Below are positions 1-9,322 of a stretch of 64,000 nucleotides of DNA, piece after piece. The notes below the pieces were generated by a model. It was not told the origin of the DNA. It saw only the letters and a program-made list of their open reading frames with translations, and ran no database searches. Numbering within the stretch: the first letter of the stretch is position 1; each line of letters starts with the position of its first letter. The DNA is from Arenimonas maotaiensis (GTDB lineage Bacteria > Pseudomonadota > Gammaproteobacteria > Xanthomonadales > Xanthomonadaceae), in assembly GCF_014638745.1 (NCBI RefSeq), contig NZ_BMFO01000001.1, forward strand, positions 124,001 through 188,000. The letters are read 5' to 3'. The position numbers and the translations under genes are program-made.

Positions 1-1
1 C

Positions 2-1312
2 CTGGCCGGCACCCTGCTCGCCATCCTGCTCGTACGCCGCGGGCATTCGGTGCGGGTGTTCGAGAAGCGCCCGGATCCGCGGCAAACCGGTTACCAAGGC
101 GGCCGCTCGATCAACTTGGCGCTGGCCTTCCGCGGATTGCATGTGCTGCGGCAGGCGGGTCTGGACGCGGCGGTGATGCCGCAGACGGTGATGATGCGCG
201 GCCGCATGGTGCACGACGTCGATGGCCGGCAGAATTTCCTGCGCTATGGCAAGGACGATTCGGAGGTGATCTGGTCGGTCCATCGCGGCCGCCTGAATCG
301 GGCGCTGATCGACGCCGCCGAGGCGCTGGGCGTACGGATCGAATTCAACGCGCAGATCCGCGACCTCGACCTCGACGCCGGTTGCTTCACCCTGCAGGAC
401 GCCGACGGCGGGCGCGTGGAGCGCTTCGAGCGGCTGATCGGCGCCGACGGCGCCGGCTCGCAGGTGCGCCAGGCGATGGTGGCCGCCGGTTCGGTCACGG
501 CCCGCACTGAATCGCTGGGCCATCATTACAAGGAACTGGAGATCGCGCCGGCCGACGACGGCAGCTTCCGCCTCGACGGCAACAGCCTGCACATCTGGCC
601 GCGCGGCGGCTTCATGTGCATCGCGTTGCCCAACACCGAGCGCACCTTCACCGTCACCTTGTTCCTGCCGGCGTCCGGCGAGACCGGTTTCGACTGCATA
701 CGCAGCCCGCAGGACGCGCGCGCGTTCTTCCATGCGCAGTTCCCGGACGCGCTGGCGCTGATCGCCGATTTCGAGCAGGACTGGACGCAAAACCCGGAGA
801 GCCCGCTGTCGACCCTGTATCTCGACCGCTGGCACCACCGCGACCGCGCCGTGCTGCTCGGCGACGCCGCGCATGCGATGGTGCCGTTCCACGGCCAAGG
901 CATGAACTGCGCGTTCGAGGACTGCCTGGCCCTGCTCGAGGCCGTCGAGGCCGAAGCCGATTGGGAGACGGCCATCGCCCGTTACCAACGCGAACGCCAG
1001 GCCAACGCCGCCGCCATCCAGGCCATGGCGCTGGAAAACTACATCGAGATGCGCGACCGGGTCGACGACGCCGACTTCCTGCTGCAGCGCGCGCTGGAAC
1101 GCGAACTGGCCGCGCGCCACCCCGAACGCTTCGTGCCGCGCTATTCGATGGTCAGCTTCCGGCGCACGCCCTATACCGTGGCGCTTGCCCGCGGCAGCGT
1201 GCAACGGGACATATTGCAGACGCTGTGTGCAGGAAAATCCGACATCGCACAGGTCGATTTCGCGCTAGCCTCGGAACTGGTCCATCGCCGTCTCGAGCCC
1301 CTGCATGACTGA
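2..1312 (+). CDS. kmo: kynurenine 3-monooxygenase, 5' end outside window
   Basis: FAD-dependent hydroxylase that converts kynurenine to 3-hydroxykynurenine in tryptophan degradation and de novo NAD synthesis. The frame is open from base 2, so only the first dozen or so residues, including most of the GxGxxG FAD motif, lie outside; the visible part opens with the tail of that motif (LAGTLLA). Family landmarks are GRSINLALAFRG early on, the second FAD motif GDAAHAMVPFHGQGMN near visible residue 286, and a C-terminal YSMVSF...PY segment typical of Kmo. No C-terminal membrane anchor is apparent, as expected for bacterial forms. The stop overlaps the start of sbcB by 8 bases. Other aromatic hydroxylases share the fold, but RSINLAL is characteristic of Kmo. 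Confidence 0.93.
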   Translation: MAGTLLAILLVRRGHSVRVFEKRPDPRQTGYQGGRSINLALAFRGLHVLRQAGLDAAVMPQTVMMRGRMVHDVDGRQNFLRYGKDDSEVIWSVHRGRLNRALIDAAEALGVRIEFNAQIRDLDLDAGCFTLQDADGGRVERFERLIGADGAGSQVRQAMVAAGSVTARTESLGHHYKELEIAPADDGSFRLDGNSLHIWPRGGFMCIALPNTERTFTVTLFLPASGETGFDCIRSPQDARAFFHAQFPDALALIADFEQDWTQNPESPLSTLYLDRWHHRDRAVLLGDAAHAMVPFHGQGMNCAFEDCLALLEAVEAEADWETAIARYQRERQANAAAIQAMALENYIEMRDRVDDADFLLQRALERELAARHPERFVPRYSMVSFRRTPYTVALARGSVQRDILQTLCAGKSDIAQVDFALASELVHRRLEPLHD

Positions 1313-2711
1313 CACCTTCCTCTGGTTCGACCTGGAGACCTTCGGCCGCAGTCCGCGCGAAAGCCGTATCGCCCAATTCGCCGCGATCCGTACCGACGCC
1401 GCGTTGCAGCCGGTCGGCGAGCCGATCTCGCTGTTCTGCCGGCCGGCCGACGACTTCCTGCCGGAACCGGAAGCGGCGCTGATCACCGGCCTGACGCCGC
1501 AGGCGGTGTCCGCCGCGGGCCTGTGCGAGGCCGAGTTCATGGCCGTGCTGCACGAGCAGTTCAGCCAGCCGGGCACCTGCGCGCTGGGCTACAACACCCT
1601 GCGCTTCGACGACGAATTCATCCGCTTCGGGCTGTACCGCAACTTCTTCGACGCCTACGAGCGCGAATACGCCGGCGGCAACTCGCGCTGGGACCTGCTG
1701 GACGTGATGCGCATGCTGTACGCGCTGCAGCCCGGCGCCCTGCAGTGGCCGCTGCGCGAGGACGGCCAACCGAGCTTCAAGCTCGAACATCTGGCCAAGG
1801 CCAACGGCTGCTTCGAGGGCGAGGCGCACGAGGCGCTGTCGGACGTGCGCAGCCTGATCAACCTGGCGCGCAAGGCCAAGATGGCGGCGCCGGCGCTGTG
1901 GGATTACGCGCTGTCGCTGCGCGACAAGAACCGGGTGGCCGAACGCCTGCAGCCACACCGCGGCCGGCGCGTATTGCACGTATCCGGACAGTTCCCGGCC
2001 GCGCACGCCTGCACCGGACTGATGCTGCCGCTGATGACGCATCCGCTGATCAAGGGCCGCACGCTGGCGGTGGAACTGCGCCCGGAAGCCTTGATGCTGA
2101 TCGAACGCGGCGCGGAAGAGATCGAACGCAACCTGTTCACCAAGGCCGCCTTGCTGCCCGAGGGCGAAGCGCGCATCGGAATCAAGGAAATCCACCACAA
2201 CCGCTGTCCGATCGTACTGGAGCCGGAAGATGCCGCCGCGCTGGGCCTGAAACCGGACCTGGCCCGGCTCGGCATCGACCTGGCTCAGGCGCGCGAGATC
2301 CAGGCACAATTGCAGGCCGCCGCCGAACCGGTGATGGCCAAGCTCGCCGCCGTGTTCGGCAAGCCGCGCGAGTATGCCGACGACGATCCGGATGGCGCCC
2401 TGTACGCCGGCTTCATCGACCGCGCCGACAAGCTGAAATTCTCCAAGGCGCGCAGCAGCCAAGGCCAGGCGCCGCTGGTGTTCCACGACGCCCGGCTGAC
2501 CGAGCTGTATTTCCGCTACAAGGCGCGCAATTGGCCGGAAACCCTGGATGCCGGCGAAGCCCGGCAATGGCAGGACTTCCGCCGCCTTAGGCTGACGCCG
2601 GAGCGCTTGGCGGCCTACCGCGAGGAATGCACGCGCCTGCTGGCCGAACAGCCCGGGCAGGCGCCGGTGCTGCAGGCCTTGCTGGACTGGGCGCAACGCA
2701 TCGCGCCCTGA
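1305..2711 (+). CDS. sbcB: exodeoxyribonuclease I
   Basis: Single-strand-specific 3'-5' DNA exonuclease (ExoI) acting in mismatch repair and recombination. The N-terminal DEDDh nuclease domain is intact: WFDLETFG supplies D9 and E11, the NTLRFDDEFIR segment carries the middle acidic residues, and AHEALSDV supplies H175 and D180. The SH3-like and C-terminal ExoI domains follow. Length (468 residues) is normal for the family (E. coli 475). The start codon overlaps the end of kmo by 8 bases, so the two are probably co-transcribed. It converges on patD across a 50-base gap. Confidence 0.96.
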   Translation: MTDTFLWFDLETFGRSPRESRIAQFAAIRTDAALQPVGEPISLFCRPADDFLPEPEAALITGLTPQAVSAAGLCEAEFMAVLHEQFSQPGTCALGYNTLRFDDEFIRFGLYRNFFDAYEREYAGGNSRWDLLDVMRMLYALQPGALQWPLREDGQPSFKLEHLAKANGCFEGEAHEALSDVRSLINLARKAKMAAPALWDYALSLRDKNRVAERLQPHRGRRVLHVSGQFPAAHACTGLMLPLMTHPLIKGRTLAVELRPEALMLIERGAEEIERNLFTKAALLPEGEARIGIKEIHHNRCPIVLEPEDAAALGLKPDLARLGIDLAQAREIQAQLQAAAEPVMAKLAAVFGKPREYADDDPDGALYAGFIDRADKLKFSKARSSQGQAPLVFHDARLTELYFRYKARNWPETLDAGEARQWQDFRRLRLTPERLAAYREECTRLLAEQPGQAPVLQALLDWAQRIAP

Positions 2712-2719
2712 CACGCGGG

Positions 2720-2737
2720 CGGCCCCGTGCGGGGCCG
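2720..2737. terminator. GC hairpin between convergent sbcB and patD
   Basis: A 7-bp perfect stem (CGGCCCC/GGGGCCG) with a GTGC loop lies in the 50-base gap between two convergent stops. There is no T-tract on either strand, so it is at best a weak or Rho-assisted bidirectional terminator. Confidence 0.4.
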
Positions 2738-2761
2738 TCCAATATCCGGCAATAGGCCGGT

Positions 2762-4183
2762 TCAGTGCTTGATCATGATGTGGCGGATGGTGGTGTAATC
2801 CTCCAGGCCGTACATCGACATGTCCTTGCCGTAGCCGGACTGCTTGACGCCGCCGTGCGGCATCTCGCTGCACAGCATGAAGTGGGTGTTGACCCAGGTG
2901 CAGCCGTACTGCAGTTCGGCGCTGACGCGCATGGCCTTGCCGATGTCGGGAGTCCAGACCGAGGACGCCAGGCCGTAGTCGCTGTCGTTGGCGAAGGCGA
3001 TGGCCTGGTCGACATCGCTGAAGCGCGACACCGAGACCACCGGACCGAACACTTCCTTGCGCACGATCTCGTCGGACTGGGTGGCGCCGGCGACCACGGT
3101 CGGCCGGTAGAAGTAGCCGCCCTCGCCGACCGCACCGCCGGTGGTGATTTCCATATGTCCGACGCCGCGCACGCGCTCGATGAATTCGGCCACGCGCTGC
3201 TGATGGGCCTGGCTGACCAGCGGCCCCATCTCGACGCCGTCCTCATCCTGCGTGCCGGTCTTGATGGTCGACACCGCGGCGGTCAGTTCCGCCACGAACT
3301 TCTCGTAGGCCTTGTCCTGCACGTACACGCGGCAGGCGGCGGTGCAGTCCTGGCCGGCGTTGTAGTAGCCGAAGGTGCGGATGCCTTCGACCGCGGCCTG
3401 GATGTCGGCGTCGTCGAAGATGATCACCGGCGCCTTGCCGCCGAGCTCCAGATGCGTGCGCTTGAGCGTGCGCGCGGCCACGTCCAGCATCTTCTTGCCG
3501 GTCGCGACCGAGCCGGTCAGCGAGATCATGCGCACCGGATCGGCATTCACCAGCGGTTCGCCGACCGTGCCGCCGCGGCCGAACAGCACATTGACGACAC
3601 CGGCCGGCAACAGGTCGGCGATCAATTCGAAGAAGCGCAGCGCGGTCAGCGGCGTGATTTCGGACGGTTTCAGCACCAGGCAGTTGCCGGCGGCCAAGGC
3701 CGGCGCCATCTTCCAGGCCGCCATCATCAGCGGATAGTTCCAGGGCGCAATCGAGGCGATGACGCCGACCGGATCGCGGCGGATCATCGAGGTGTGGCCC
3801 GGCAGGTATTCGGCCGCGGCCGAACCGTTCAGCGTGCGCGCCGCGCCGGCGAAGAAGCGGAACACGTCGGCGATGGCCGGGATTTCGTCGTTCAGCGCCG
3901 CCGGGAACGGCTTGCCGCAATTGCGCGATTCCAACCGCGCTAGTTCCTCGGCATGCGCCTCGACCCGGTCGGCGATCTGCAGCAGCACCGCGGCGCGATC
4001 CTTCGGCGTGGTGCGCGCCCAACCTGCGAACGCCGCCTCGGCGGCGCGCACCGCGCGCGCCACCTGCTCTGGCCCGGCTTCGGCGATGCGCGCGATTTCC
4101 GCGCCGGTGGCCGGATCGTACACCGCCAGGCTTTCGCCGGTGCCGGTCTCGAGCCGGCCGTTGATCAACATCTGGGTCTGCAT
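2762..4183 (-). CDS. patD: gamma-aminobutyraldehyde dehydrogenase (PatD/YdcW)
   Basis: NAD-dependent aldehyde dehydrogenase that oxidises 4-aminobutyraldehyde to GABA in the transaminase route of putrescine breakdown. The protein has 473 residues with the catalytic Cys at 280 in [11 protein letters not shown], the general-base Glu at 246 in LELGGK, and the oxyanion Asn at 149 in PWNYP. The QDCTAA context is the PatD subgroup version rather than betaine-aldehyde dehydrogenase. It is the last gene of the ydcSTUV operon, 22 bases after the second permease, with a CAGGAG ribosome-binding site 6 bases before the ATG. The same gene order occurs in E. coli (ydcSTUVW). Related aminoaldehydes may also be substrates. 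Confidence 0.9.
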   Translation of the reverse strand: MQTQMLINGRLETGTGESLAVYDPATGAEIARIAEAGPEQVARAVRAAEAAFAGWARTTPKDRAAVLLQIADRVEAHAEELARLESRNCGKPFPAALNDEIPAIADVFRFFAGAARTLNGSAAAEYLPGHTSMIRRDPVGVIASIAPWNYPLMMAAWKMAPALAAGNCLVLKPSEITPLTALRFFELIADLLPAGVVNVLFGRGGTVGEPLVNADPVRMISLTGSVATGKKMLDVAARTLKRTHLELGGKAPVIIFDDADIQAAVEGIRTFGYYNAGQDCTAACRVYVQDKAYEKFVAELTAAVSTIKTGTQDEDGVEMGPLVSQAHQQRVAEFIERVRGVGHMEITTGGAVGEGGYFYRPTVVAGATQSDEIVRKEVFGPVVSVSRFSDVDQAIAFANDSDYGLASSVWTPDIGKAMRVSAELQYGCTWVNTHFMLCSEMPHGGVKQSGYGKDMSMYGLEDYTTIRHIMIKH

Positions 4184-4205
4184 GGTTGCTCTCCTGGGTG
4201 GATGG

Positions 4206-5009
4206 TCATTTCCCGGCTCCGGCGACGGAGTCGGTGTCTCGGGTCAGGTAATAGGCGCCGAGGATCGGCAGCATGGTGGCCAGCATCACCATCAGCGCGA
4301 CCACGTTGGTGATCGGCGTATCGCGCGGCTTGGACAGCTGGTTCAGCAGCCAGATCGGCAGCGTGCGTTCGCTGCCGGCGGTGAAGGTGGTGACGATTAT
4401 CTCGTCGAAGCTGAGCGCGAACGCCAGCATGCCGCCGGCCAGCAGCGCGGTGGCGATGTTCGGCAACACCACATGGCGGAAGGTCTGGAAGCCGTCGGCG
4501 CCGAGGTCCATCGAGGCCTCCAGCAGCGAGGCCGACGTGCGCCGGAAACGGGCGATGACGTTGTTGTACACCACAACGATGCAGAACGTGGCGTGTCCGG
4601 TGACGATGGTCAGCATGCCGGATTCGAGGCCGGCCAGCTTGAACGCCGACAGCAACGCGATGCCGGTGACGATGCCCGGCAACGCGATCGGCAGGATGAA
4701 CAACAGCGTGATCACCTCTTTGCCGAAGAAGGCGGTGCGGTACAGCGCGGCCGAGGCCAGGGTACCGAGCAGCATCGCCAACGCGGTGGCCTGCGCCGCC
4801 ACCTCCACCGACAGCCAGACCGCCGCGCGCACGTCCTCGCGCGCGAAGGCCTTGGCGAACCACTCCAGGGTAAAGCCCTGCAAGGGAAAGCTGAACGAGC
4901 TGGCCTCGGTGTTGAACGCGTACATCGCGATGACCGCGATCGGGAAATGCATGAACAACAGCCCGCCCCAGGCGGCCGCCTTCATCAGCGGGTGGCCGTT
5001 AGAGCGCAT
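4206..5009 (-). CDS. ydcV: ABC importer inner-membrane permease, YdcV-like
   Basis: Second permease of the polyamine/GABA-type importer, spermidine/putrescine PotC family. About six hydrophobic helices are visible, with the cytoplasmic EAA loop ([20 protein letters not shown]) between the fourth and fifth. I start at the ATG of MRSNGHPL, which overlaps the upstream permease gene by 11 bases; an earlier in-frame codon would add only a non-homologous decapeptide. The product is 267 residues, normal for the family (E. coli YdcV 264). It pairs with the preceding permease to form the channel for the YdcS-bound substrate. Confidence 0.9.
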   Translation of the reverse strand: MRSNGHPLMKAAAWGGLLFMHFPIAVIAMYAFNTEASSFSFPLQGFTLEWFAKAFAREDVRAAVWLSVEVAAQATALAMLLGTLASAALYRTAFFGKEVITLLFILPIALPGIVTGIALLSAFKLAGLESGMLTIVTGHATFCIVVVYNNVIARFRRTSASLLEASMDLGADGFQTFRHVVLPNIATALLAGGMLAFALSFDEIIVTTFTAGSERTLPIWLLNQLSKPRDTPITNVVALMVMLATMLPILGAYYLTRDTDSVAGAGK

Positions 5010-5934
5010 CGAAGGCCCCCAGGCGCCGCGCCACGGCAAGATAGACGGCGATCAACACAATCGGCACCACGGTGAACGCCGCCGCCAACGGAATGTTGCC
5101 GGCCGCGCCCTGTTGCACGTACACGAAGTTGCCGATGAACAGGCCGGAGGGGCCGATCAGGGTCGGAATGATGAAGTCGCCGAGCGTCAGCGAAAAGGTG
5201 AAGATCGAACCGGCCACCACGCCGGGGAACGCCAACGGCAGCAGCACATGGCGGAACGTGGCGAACGGGCCGGCGCCCAGATCCTGCGAGGCCTGGGTCA
5301 GGCTCTGCGGCACCCGCTCGATGGCGGCCTGGATCGGCAAAATCATGAACGGCAACCAGATGTAGGTGAACACCAGAAAGCGGCCGAGGTGCGAGGTCGA
5401 CAGCGTCGAGCCGCCGATGTATGGCAACGCCAGCAGGGATTCCAGCAGCGGCACCAGACCGAGCTTGCCGGCGACCCAGTACACGATGCCGCCCTTGGCG
5501 AGGATCACCGTCCAGCTGTAGGCCTTGACGATGTAGCTGGCCCACATCGGCAGCATCACGCCGATGTAGAACAGGCCCTTCTCGGCTTTGCCGGCGTGCA
5601 CTGCCATGTAGTACGCGATTGGGAATGCGATCACGGCCGAGGCCAGGGTGACCGCCGAAGCCATCGCCACCGTGCGCACGATGATGTCCCAGTTGGCCGG
5701 CGCGAAGATGCGCGCGTAATTTTCCAGCGTCCACTCCGGCCGCACCGTCATCGAGAAGTCGTCGAAGCTGTAGAAACCCTGCATCAGCAGCGCCAGCAGC
5801 GAACCGAGATAGATCACCAGAAACCACAGCAAAGGCGGGCCCAGCAATACCGCCAGCAGCGCACGCGGATGCCGGTACAGGAAATCGGACAGCCGCCGCA
5901 GCGGCGTCTTCAGGTAGAGCGCGTTGGCCGCCAT
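4999..5934 (-). CDS. ydcU: ABC importer inner-membrane permease, YdcU-like
   Basis: First permease of the importer (PotB family), 311 residues from the ATG of MAANALYLK. It carries an N-terminal cytoplasmic stretch, a first helix ([20 protein letters not shown]), a periplasmic loop, then the BPD_transp_1 domain with an EAA loop ([20 protein letters not shown]). The start lies 7 bases after the ATPase stop. A longer frame would add 20 residues (MPCACPGR...) that overlap the ATPase gene and do not look like permease. It forms the transmembrane pore with YdcV. Confidence 0.9.
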   Translation of the reverse strand: MAANALYLKTPLRRLSDFLYRHPRALLAVLLGPPLLWFLVIYLGSLLALLMQGFYSFDDFSMTVRPEWTLENYARIFAPANWDIIVRTVAMASAVTLASAVIAFPIAYYMAVHAGKAEKGLFYIGVMLPMWASYIVKAYSWTVILAKGGIVYWVAGKLGLVPLLESLLALPYIGGSTLSTSHLGRFLVFTYIWLPFMILPIQAAIERVPQSLTQASQDLGAGPFATFRHVLLPLAFPGVVAGSIFTFSLTLGDFIIPTLIGPSGLFIGNFVYVQQGAAGNIPLAAAFTVVPIVLIAVYLAVARRLGAFDAL

Positions 5935-5941
5935 GCGCCGC

Positions 5942-6958
5942 TCAATCCCGCAACGGTACGACGGCCGATTCCGGCCAGGACAGGCGCACGGCATCGCCCG
6001 GAGTCGGCAAACCGCCGGCGTGCAGCATGCTGTTGGACAGCGTGACCGAGACCGGCAAGCCGTCGCCGACGGCGACTTCCAGCTGGCTGTTGGCGCCGTG
6101 GAAGCGCACCTCCAGCACGCGGCCTTCGACCGTATGGCCGTCGACCAGACCGCGGTCGACCGCGATGTTCTCCGGGCGCACCGAGAACGCCTGCCGGCGG
6201 CCGATCAGGCGTTCGGCGGCGGCGGCGTCGAAGATGTTGGCCGAGCCGACGAAATCGGCCACGAACACCGTTTCCGGACGGTTGTACAGCGTCTGCGGAC
6301 TGGCGACCTGTTCGATGCGGCCCTGGTTGAACACCGCCACGCGGTCCGACATCGACAGCGCCTCGCCCTGGTCGTGGGTGACGAACACGAAGGTGATGCC
6401 GAGCCGCTTCTGCAGGGATTTCAGTTCCGACTGCATCTGCTCGCGCAGTTTCAAATCGAGCGCGCCCAGCGGCTCGTCCAACAACAGCACCTTCGGCCGG
6501 TTGACGATGGCGCGCGCCAGAGCGATGCGCTGGCGCTGGCCACCGGACAGCTGCGAGGGCCGACGCCCGGCCATCTCGGCCAAAGCCACGGAGGCCAAGG
6601 CCTCCTCGGCGCGGCTGCGCCGCTCGGTCTTGCCGACGCCTTTCACCATCAGGCCGTATTCCACGTTCTCCAGCACGTTCATGTGCGGAAACAGCGCGTA
6701 ATCCTGGAATACGGTGTTGACGTCGCGCCGGTAGGGCGGCAATCCCGAGGCGACCTCGCCGCGGATGCGGATGCAGCCGCTGTCGGGCTGCTCGAAGCCG
6801 GCGATCAGCCTCAGACAGGTGGTCTTGCCGGAGCCGGACGGTCCGAGCAGGGAAAAGAATTCGCCATCGGGAATCGACAGGCTGACGCCGTCGACCGCGC
6901 GCACGGCACCGTATATGCGTGAAACCCGTTCAAACTCGACTGCAACTGCGGAGGTCAT
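5942..6958 (-). CDS. ydcT: ABC importer ATPase, YdcT/PotA-like
   Basis: Energy-coupling ATPase of the polyamine/GABA-type importer. Walker A (GPSGSGKTT, about 39-47), Q-loop Gln85, signature LSGGQRQR (137), Walker B LLLDEP (158) and switch His195 are all present, followed by a TOBE_2-type C-terminal domain. I chose the ATG of MTSAVAVEF because GGAAG sits 6 bases ahead of it; two upstream in-frame ATGs (6970, 6979) lack a good ribosome site. The gene follows a strong hairpin 69 bases downstream of ydcS, so it is probably expressed below the binding protein. Confidence 0.9.
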   Translation of the reverse strand: MTSAVAVEFERVSRIYGAVRAVDGVSLSIPDGEFFSLLGPSGSGKTTCLRLIAGFEQPDSGCIRIRGEVASGLPPYRRDVNTVFQDYALFPHMNVLENVEYGLMVKGVGKTERRSRAEEALASVALAEMAGRRPSQLSGGQRQRIALARAIVNRPKVLLLDEPLGALDLKLREQMQSELKSLQKRLGITFVFVTHDQGEALSMSDRVAVFNQGRIEQVASPQTLYNRPETVFVADFVGSANIFDAAAAERLIGRRQAFSVRPENIAVDRGLVDGHTVEGRVLEVRFHGANSQLEVAVGDGLPVSVTLSNSMLHAGGLPTPGDAVRLSWPESAVVPLRD

Positions 6959-6981
6959 GACTGCTTCCATCGACACCATCG

Positions 6982-7009
6982 AAAAGGGCGAGGGGAACTC
7001 CCCTCGCCC
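6982..7009 (-). terminator. intra-operon hairpin with T4 between ydcS and ydcT
   Basis: On the minus strand an 11-bp perfect stem (GGGCGAGGGGA paired with TCCCCTCGCCC) with a 2-base apex is followed directly by TTTT. It lies between the binding-protein stop (7028) and the ATPase start (6958). It has the form of a leaky Rho-independent terminator or 3' stabiliser that would raise YdcS over the membrane components. The T-run is short, so partial read-through is expected. Confidence 0.75.
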
Positions 7010-7027
7010 GGCCCCGGAACGGAACGG

Positions 7028-8203
7028 TCAACCGCCCATGATGGCGATGTAGTCCTGGGTCCAGCGGCTGTACGGCACGCAGCCGGCCGGATCGGTGCAG
7101 CGCGCTTCCGGCGTGCGCCAGAAGTGGATCTTGTCGAAGTCGCCGAACCCGTTGGTCTTGCAGCCCTCGGCCCCGAGCAGCGCGTTGCCTTCGCAGGCCT
7201 TCGGCACCGCCGGCAACGAGCCGAACCAGGCCGCGACGTCGCCCTGCACTTTCGGGCTGATCGACCACTCCATCCAGGCGTAAGCGCAGTTCGGATGTTT
7301 GGCGTCCTTGTGCAGCATGGTGGTGTCGGCCCAGCCGGTGGCGCCTTCGACCGGCACCGCGGAGGCGATCGGCTGCTTCTCCAACTGCAACGCGTTGACC
7401 TGGTACGGCCAGGAGCCGGAAGCGACCACGCCCTCGTTCTTGAAATCGCTCATCTGCACGGTGGCGTCATGCCAGTAGCGGTGCACCATGGCCTTCTGCT
7501 TCTTCAGCAGATCGATGGCGGCGGCGTATTGCTGCTCGTTCAGCGCGTACGGGTCGGTGATGCCGAGCTCGGGACGCTTGGCTTTCAGATACAGCGCGGC
7601 GTCGGCGATGTAGATCGGGCCGTCGAAGGCCTGGATGCGGCCCTTGTTGGATTTGCCGTCCGGCAGCTTCTGCTCCTCGAACACCACGCCCCAGCTGGTC
7701 GGCGCGGTCTTGAACACGTTGGTGTTGTACATCAGCACGTTCGGGCCCCATTGATAGGGCACGCCGTAGTGCGTGCCGTCGACGGTATGCCAGGCGGCGT
7801 TCTGCAGGCGCTCGTCGACCGTGGCATAGGACGGCACGCGCGCGACGTCGATGGCCTGCACCTTGCCGCCGGCGACCAGGCGCAGCGAGGCGTCGCCGGA
7901 AGCGGTGACCAGGTCGTAGCCGCCCTGGTTCATCAGCGCCACCATTTCGTCGGAATTGCCGGCGGTCTTGACCGTGACCTTGCAGCCGGTCTGCTGTTCG
8001 AAGCCGGTGACCCAGTCGTAGTTCTTGTCGGTCTCGCCGCGCTCGATGTAACCCGGCCAGGCGATGATCGACAGCTCGCCCTCGAGGGCGTTCGACGCGG
8101 TTTGACCGGCATCGGCGCCGGCGGTTTGTTCTTCCTTCTTGCAGGCGCCCAATGCGGCGGCAACGGTGATGGCGAGTACGACGGGCTTCAGCGACTTGGA
8201 CAT
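7028..8203 (-). CDS. ydcS: ABC importer substrate-binding lipoprotein, YdcS-like
   Basis: Extracytoplasmic binding protein of the putrescine/GABA-type importer, 391 residues. It opens with a lipoprotein signal (MSKSLKPVVLAITVAAALGAC; lipobox LGAC), so it should be tethered to a membrane rather than free in the periplasm as I recall for E. coli YdcS. The body matches YdcS closely (IIAWPGYIERGETDKNYDWV, GYDLVTASGDASLRL, PYQWGPNVLMYNT). I start at the ATG preceded by AAGAGGG; an upstream in-frame start would add 46 residues covering the promoter region and hide the signal peptide. First gene of the operon. E. coli YdcS has also been linked to polyhydroxybutyrate chemistry, which cannot be judged here. 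Confidence 0.92.
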   Translation of the reverse strand: MSKSLKPVVLAITVAAALGACKKEEQTAGADAGQTASNALEGELSIIAWPGYIERGETDKNYDWVTGFEQQTGCKVTVKTAGNSDEMVALMNQGGYDLVTASGDASLRLVAGGKVQAIDVARVPSYATVDERLQNAAWHTVDGTHYGVPYQWGPNVLMYNTNVFKTAPTSWGVVFEEQKLPDGKSNKGRIQAFDGPIYIADAALYLKAKRPELGITDPYALNEQQYAAAIDLLKKQKAMVHRYWHDATVQMSDFKNEGVVASGSWPYQVNALQLEKQPIASAVPVEGATGWADTTMLHKDAKHPNCAYAWMEWSISPKVQGDVAAWFGSLPAVPKACEGNALLGAEGCKTNGFGDFDKIHFWRTPEARCTDPAGCVPYSRWTQDYIAIMGG

Positions 8204-8280
8204 GGCGTTTCCCTCTTGGCGTTCTGGTTTATACGCGAAATCGACACTCGTCCGGAAAAACCGCCGGGCGATTGTCAAAC

Positions 8281-8308
8281 ATATTAACCGGATTTCGGGA
8301 GCTGTCAG
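8281..8308 (-). promoter_or_regulatory. putative promoter of the ydcS operon
   Basis: On the minus strand CTGACA (8308-8303) and TAATAT (8286-8281) are separated by 16 bases, an acceptable sigma-70 pair, about 78 bases before the ydcS start. The 156-base gap also holds a GGCCC/GGGCC stem near 8323-8336 that could terminate the upstream nucleotidase transcript. No start-site evidence is available from sequence alone. Confidence 0.4.
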
Positions 8309-8359
8309 CAAATTCTTTACAGGCCCGAAGGGGCCGCGCAACCCACTGAGCTGAAAGGA

Positions 8360-9283
8360 TTATTCGTTGGAGATGCCATGCGGCACGTGGCCGGCCGCCA
8401 CGTGCAGGCGGGCGTTGTCGATGTTGTGTCGGGAGTCGTCGAAGAACAGGTCGGCGCCGAAGGCCTTCAGGAACGGCCCCTTGTCGCGTCCGCCCAGGAA
8501 CAGCGATTCGTCCAGACGCACGCCCCACTCGCGCAAGGTCAGTATCACGCGCTTGTGCGCCGGCGCCGAACGCGCGGTGACCAAGGCGGTGCGAATCGGA
8601 CAGTGTTCGGGCGGGAAATCGGCCTGCAGCTCGTGCAGGGCCGACAGAAAGCCCTTGAACGGACCGCCGGACAGCGGCTCGTGCGCCTTTTCGGCTTCGT
8701 GCGCGTGGAATGCGGCCAGGCCGCCCTGCTGCGAAATGCGCTCGGATTCGTCGCCGAACACCACCGCGTCGCCGTCGAAGGCGATGCGCAATTCCGGATG
8801 GCCCTGCTCGGCCGCTTCGGCCGGCAGGATGGTGGCGGCCGCGATGCCGTGTTCCAACGCGGCCTGCACCGAGGCCGGATTGGCCGACAGGAACAGGTGC
8901 GCGCCGAACGGCTGGATGTACGGGTAGACCTCGGCGCCGCTGGTGAACACCGCACGGGTGATTTTCAGCCCGTAATGCTCGATGGCGTTGAAGATGCGCA
9001 GGCCGGTGTCGGAGCTGTTGCGCGACAGCAGGATGACTTCGACCCGCGGCCGTTCCGGCGGCGCGCCGGCGTTCAGCGCCAGCAGCTTGGTGACCAGCGG
9101 GAAGGCGATGCCCGGCGGCAGCACGTCGTTCTCGCGCGCGCGCTGGTAGCGGGCGTAGGCCTCGATTCCCTCGGATTCGAACACACGGTGTCCGTCCTCC
9201 AGGTGGAACAGGGCGCGGGCGGTGATCGCCACCACCAGGGCGGCCTGGCCGCCGGATGACTGCGAGGTCGGTTGTCCGTTCAT
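8360..9283 (-). CDS. cytosolic 5'-nucleotidase (NT5C1-like)
   Basis: A 307-residue protein of the 5'-nucleotidase family better known from animal cytosolic NT5C1 enzymes and found in some bacteria. Expected activity is release of the phosphate from nucleoside monophosphates in the cytoplasm; there is no signal peptide. Visible family segments are VVAITARALFHLED at the N-terminus, VILLSRNSSDTGLRIFNAIEHYGL, and the C-terminal FLGGRDKGPFLKAFGADLFFDDS, which resembles the HAD-type Lys...Asp-Asp region. It lies 39 bases downstream of nadK and may share its transcript, which would put mononucleotide turnover beside NAD(P) metabolism. Substrate preference cannot be read from sequence. Confidence 0.85.
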   Translation of the reverse strand: MNGQPTSQSSGGQAALVVAITARALFHLEDGHRVFESEGIEAYARYQRARENDVLPPGIAFPLVTKLLALNAGAPPERPRVEVILLSRNSSDTGLRIFNAIEHYGLKITRAVFTSGAEVYPYIQPFGAHLFLSANPASVQAALEHGIAAATILPAEAAEQGHPELRIAFDGDAVVFGDESERISQQGGLAAFHAHEAEKAHEPLSGGPFKGFLSALHELQADFPPEHCPIRTALVTARSAPAHKRVILTLREWGVRLDESLFLGGRDKGPFLKAFGADLFFDDSRHNIDNARLHVAAGHVPHGISNE

Positions 9284-9322
9284 GCCGCCATTGTAGCGGA
9301 TGCCGTTCTCACGGCGCGCGAC

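Noticed and set aside
1152-2873. 573-residue minus-strand frame across kmo, sbcB and the patD end
   Set aside because: Repetitive Gly/Arg/Gln-rich sequence with no domain, crossing three well-supported genes.
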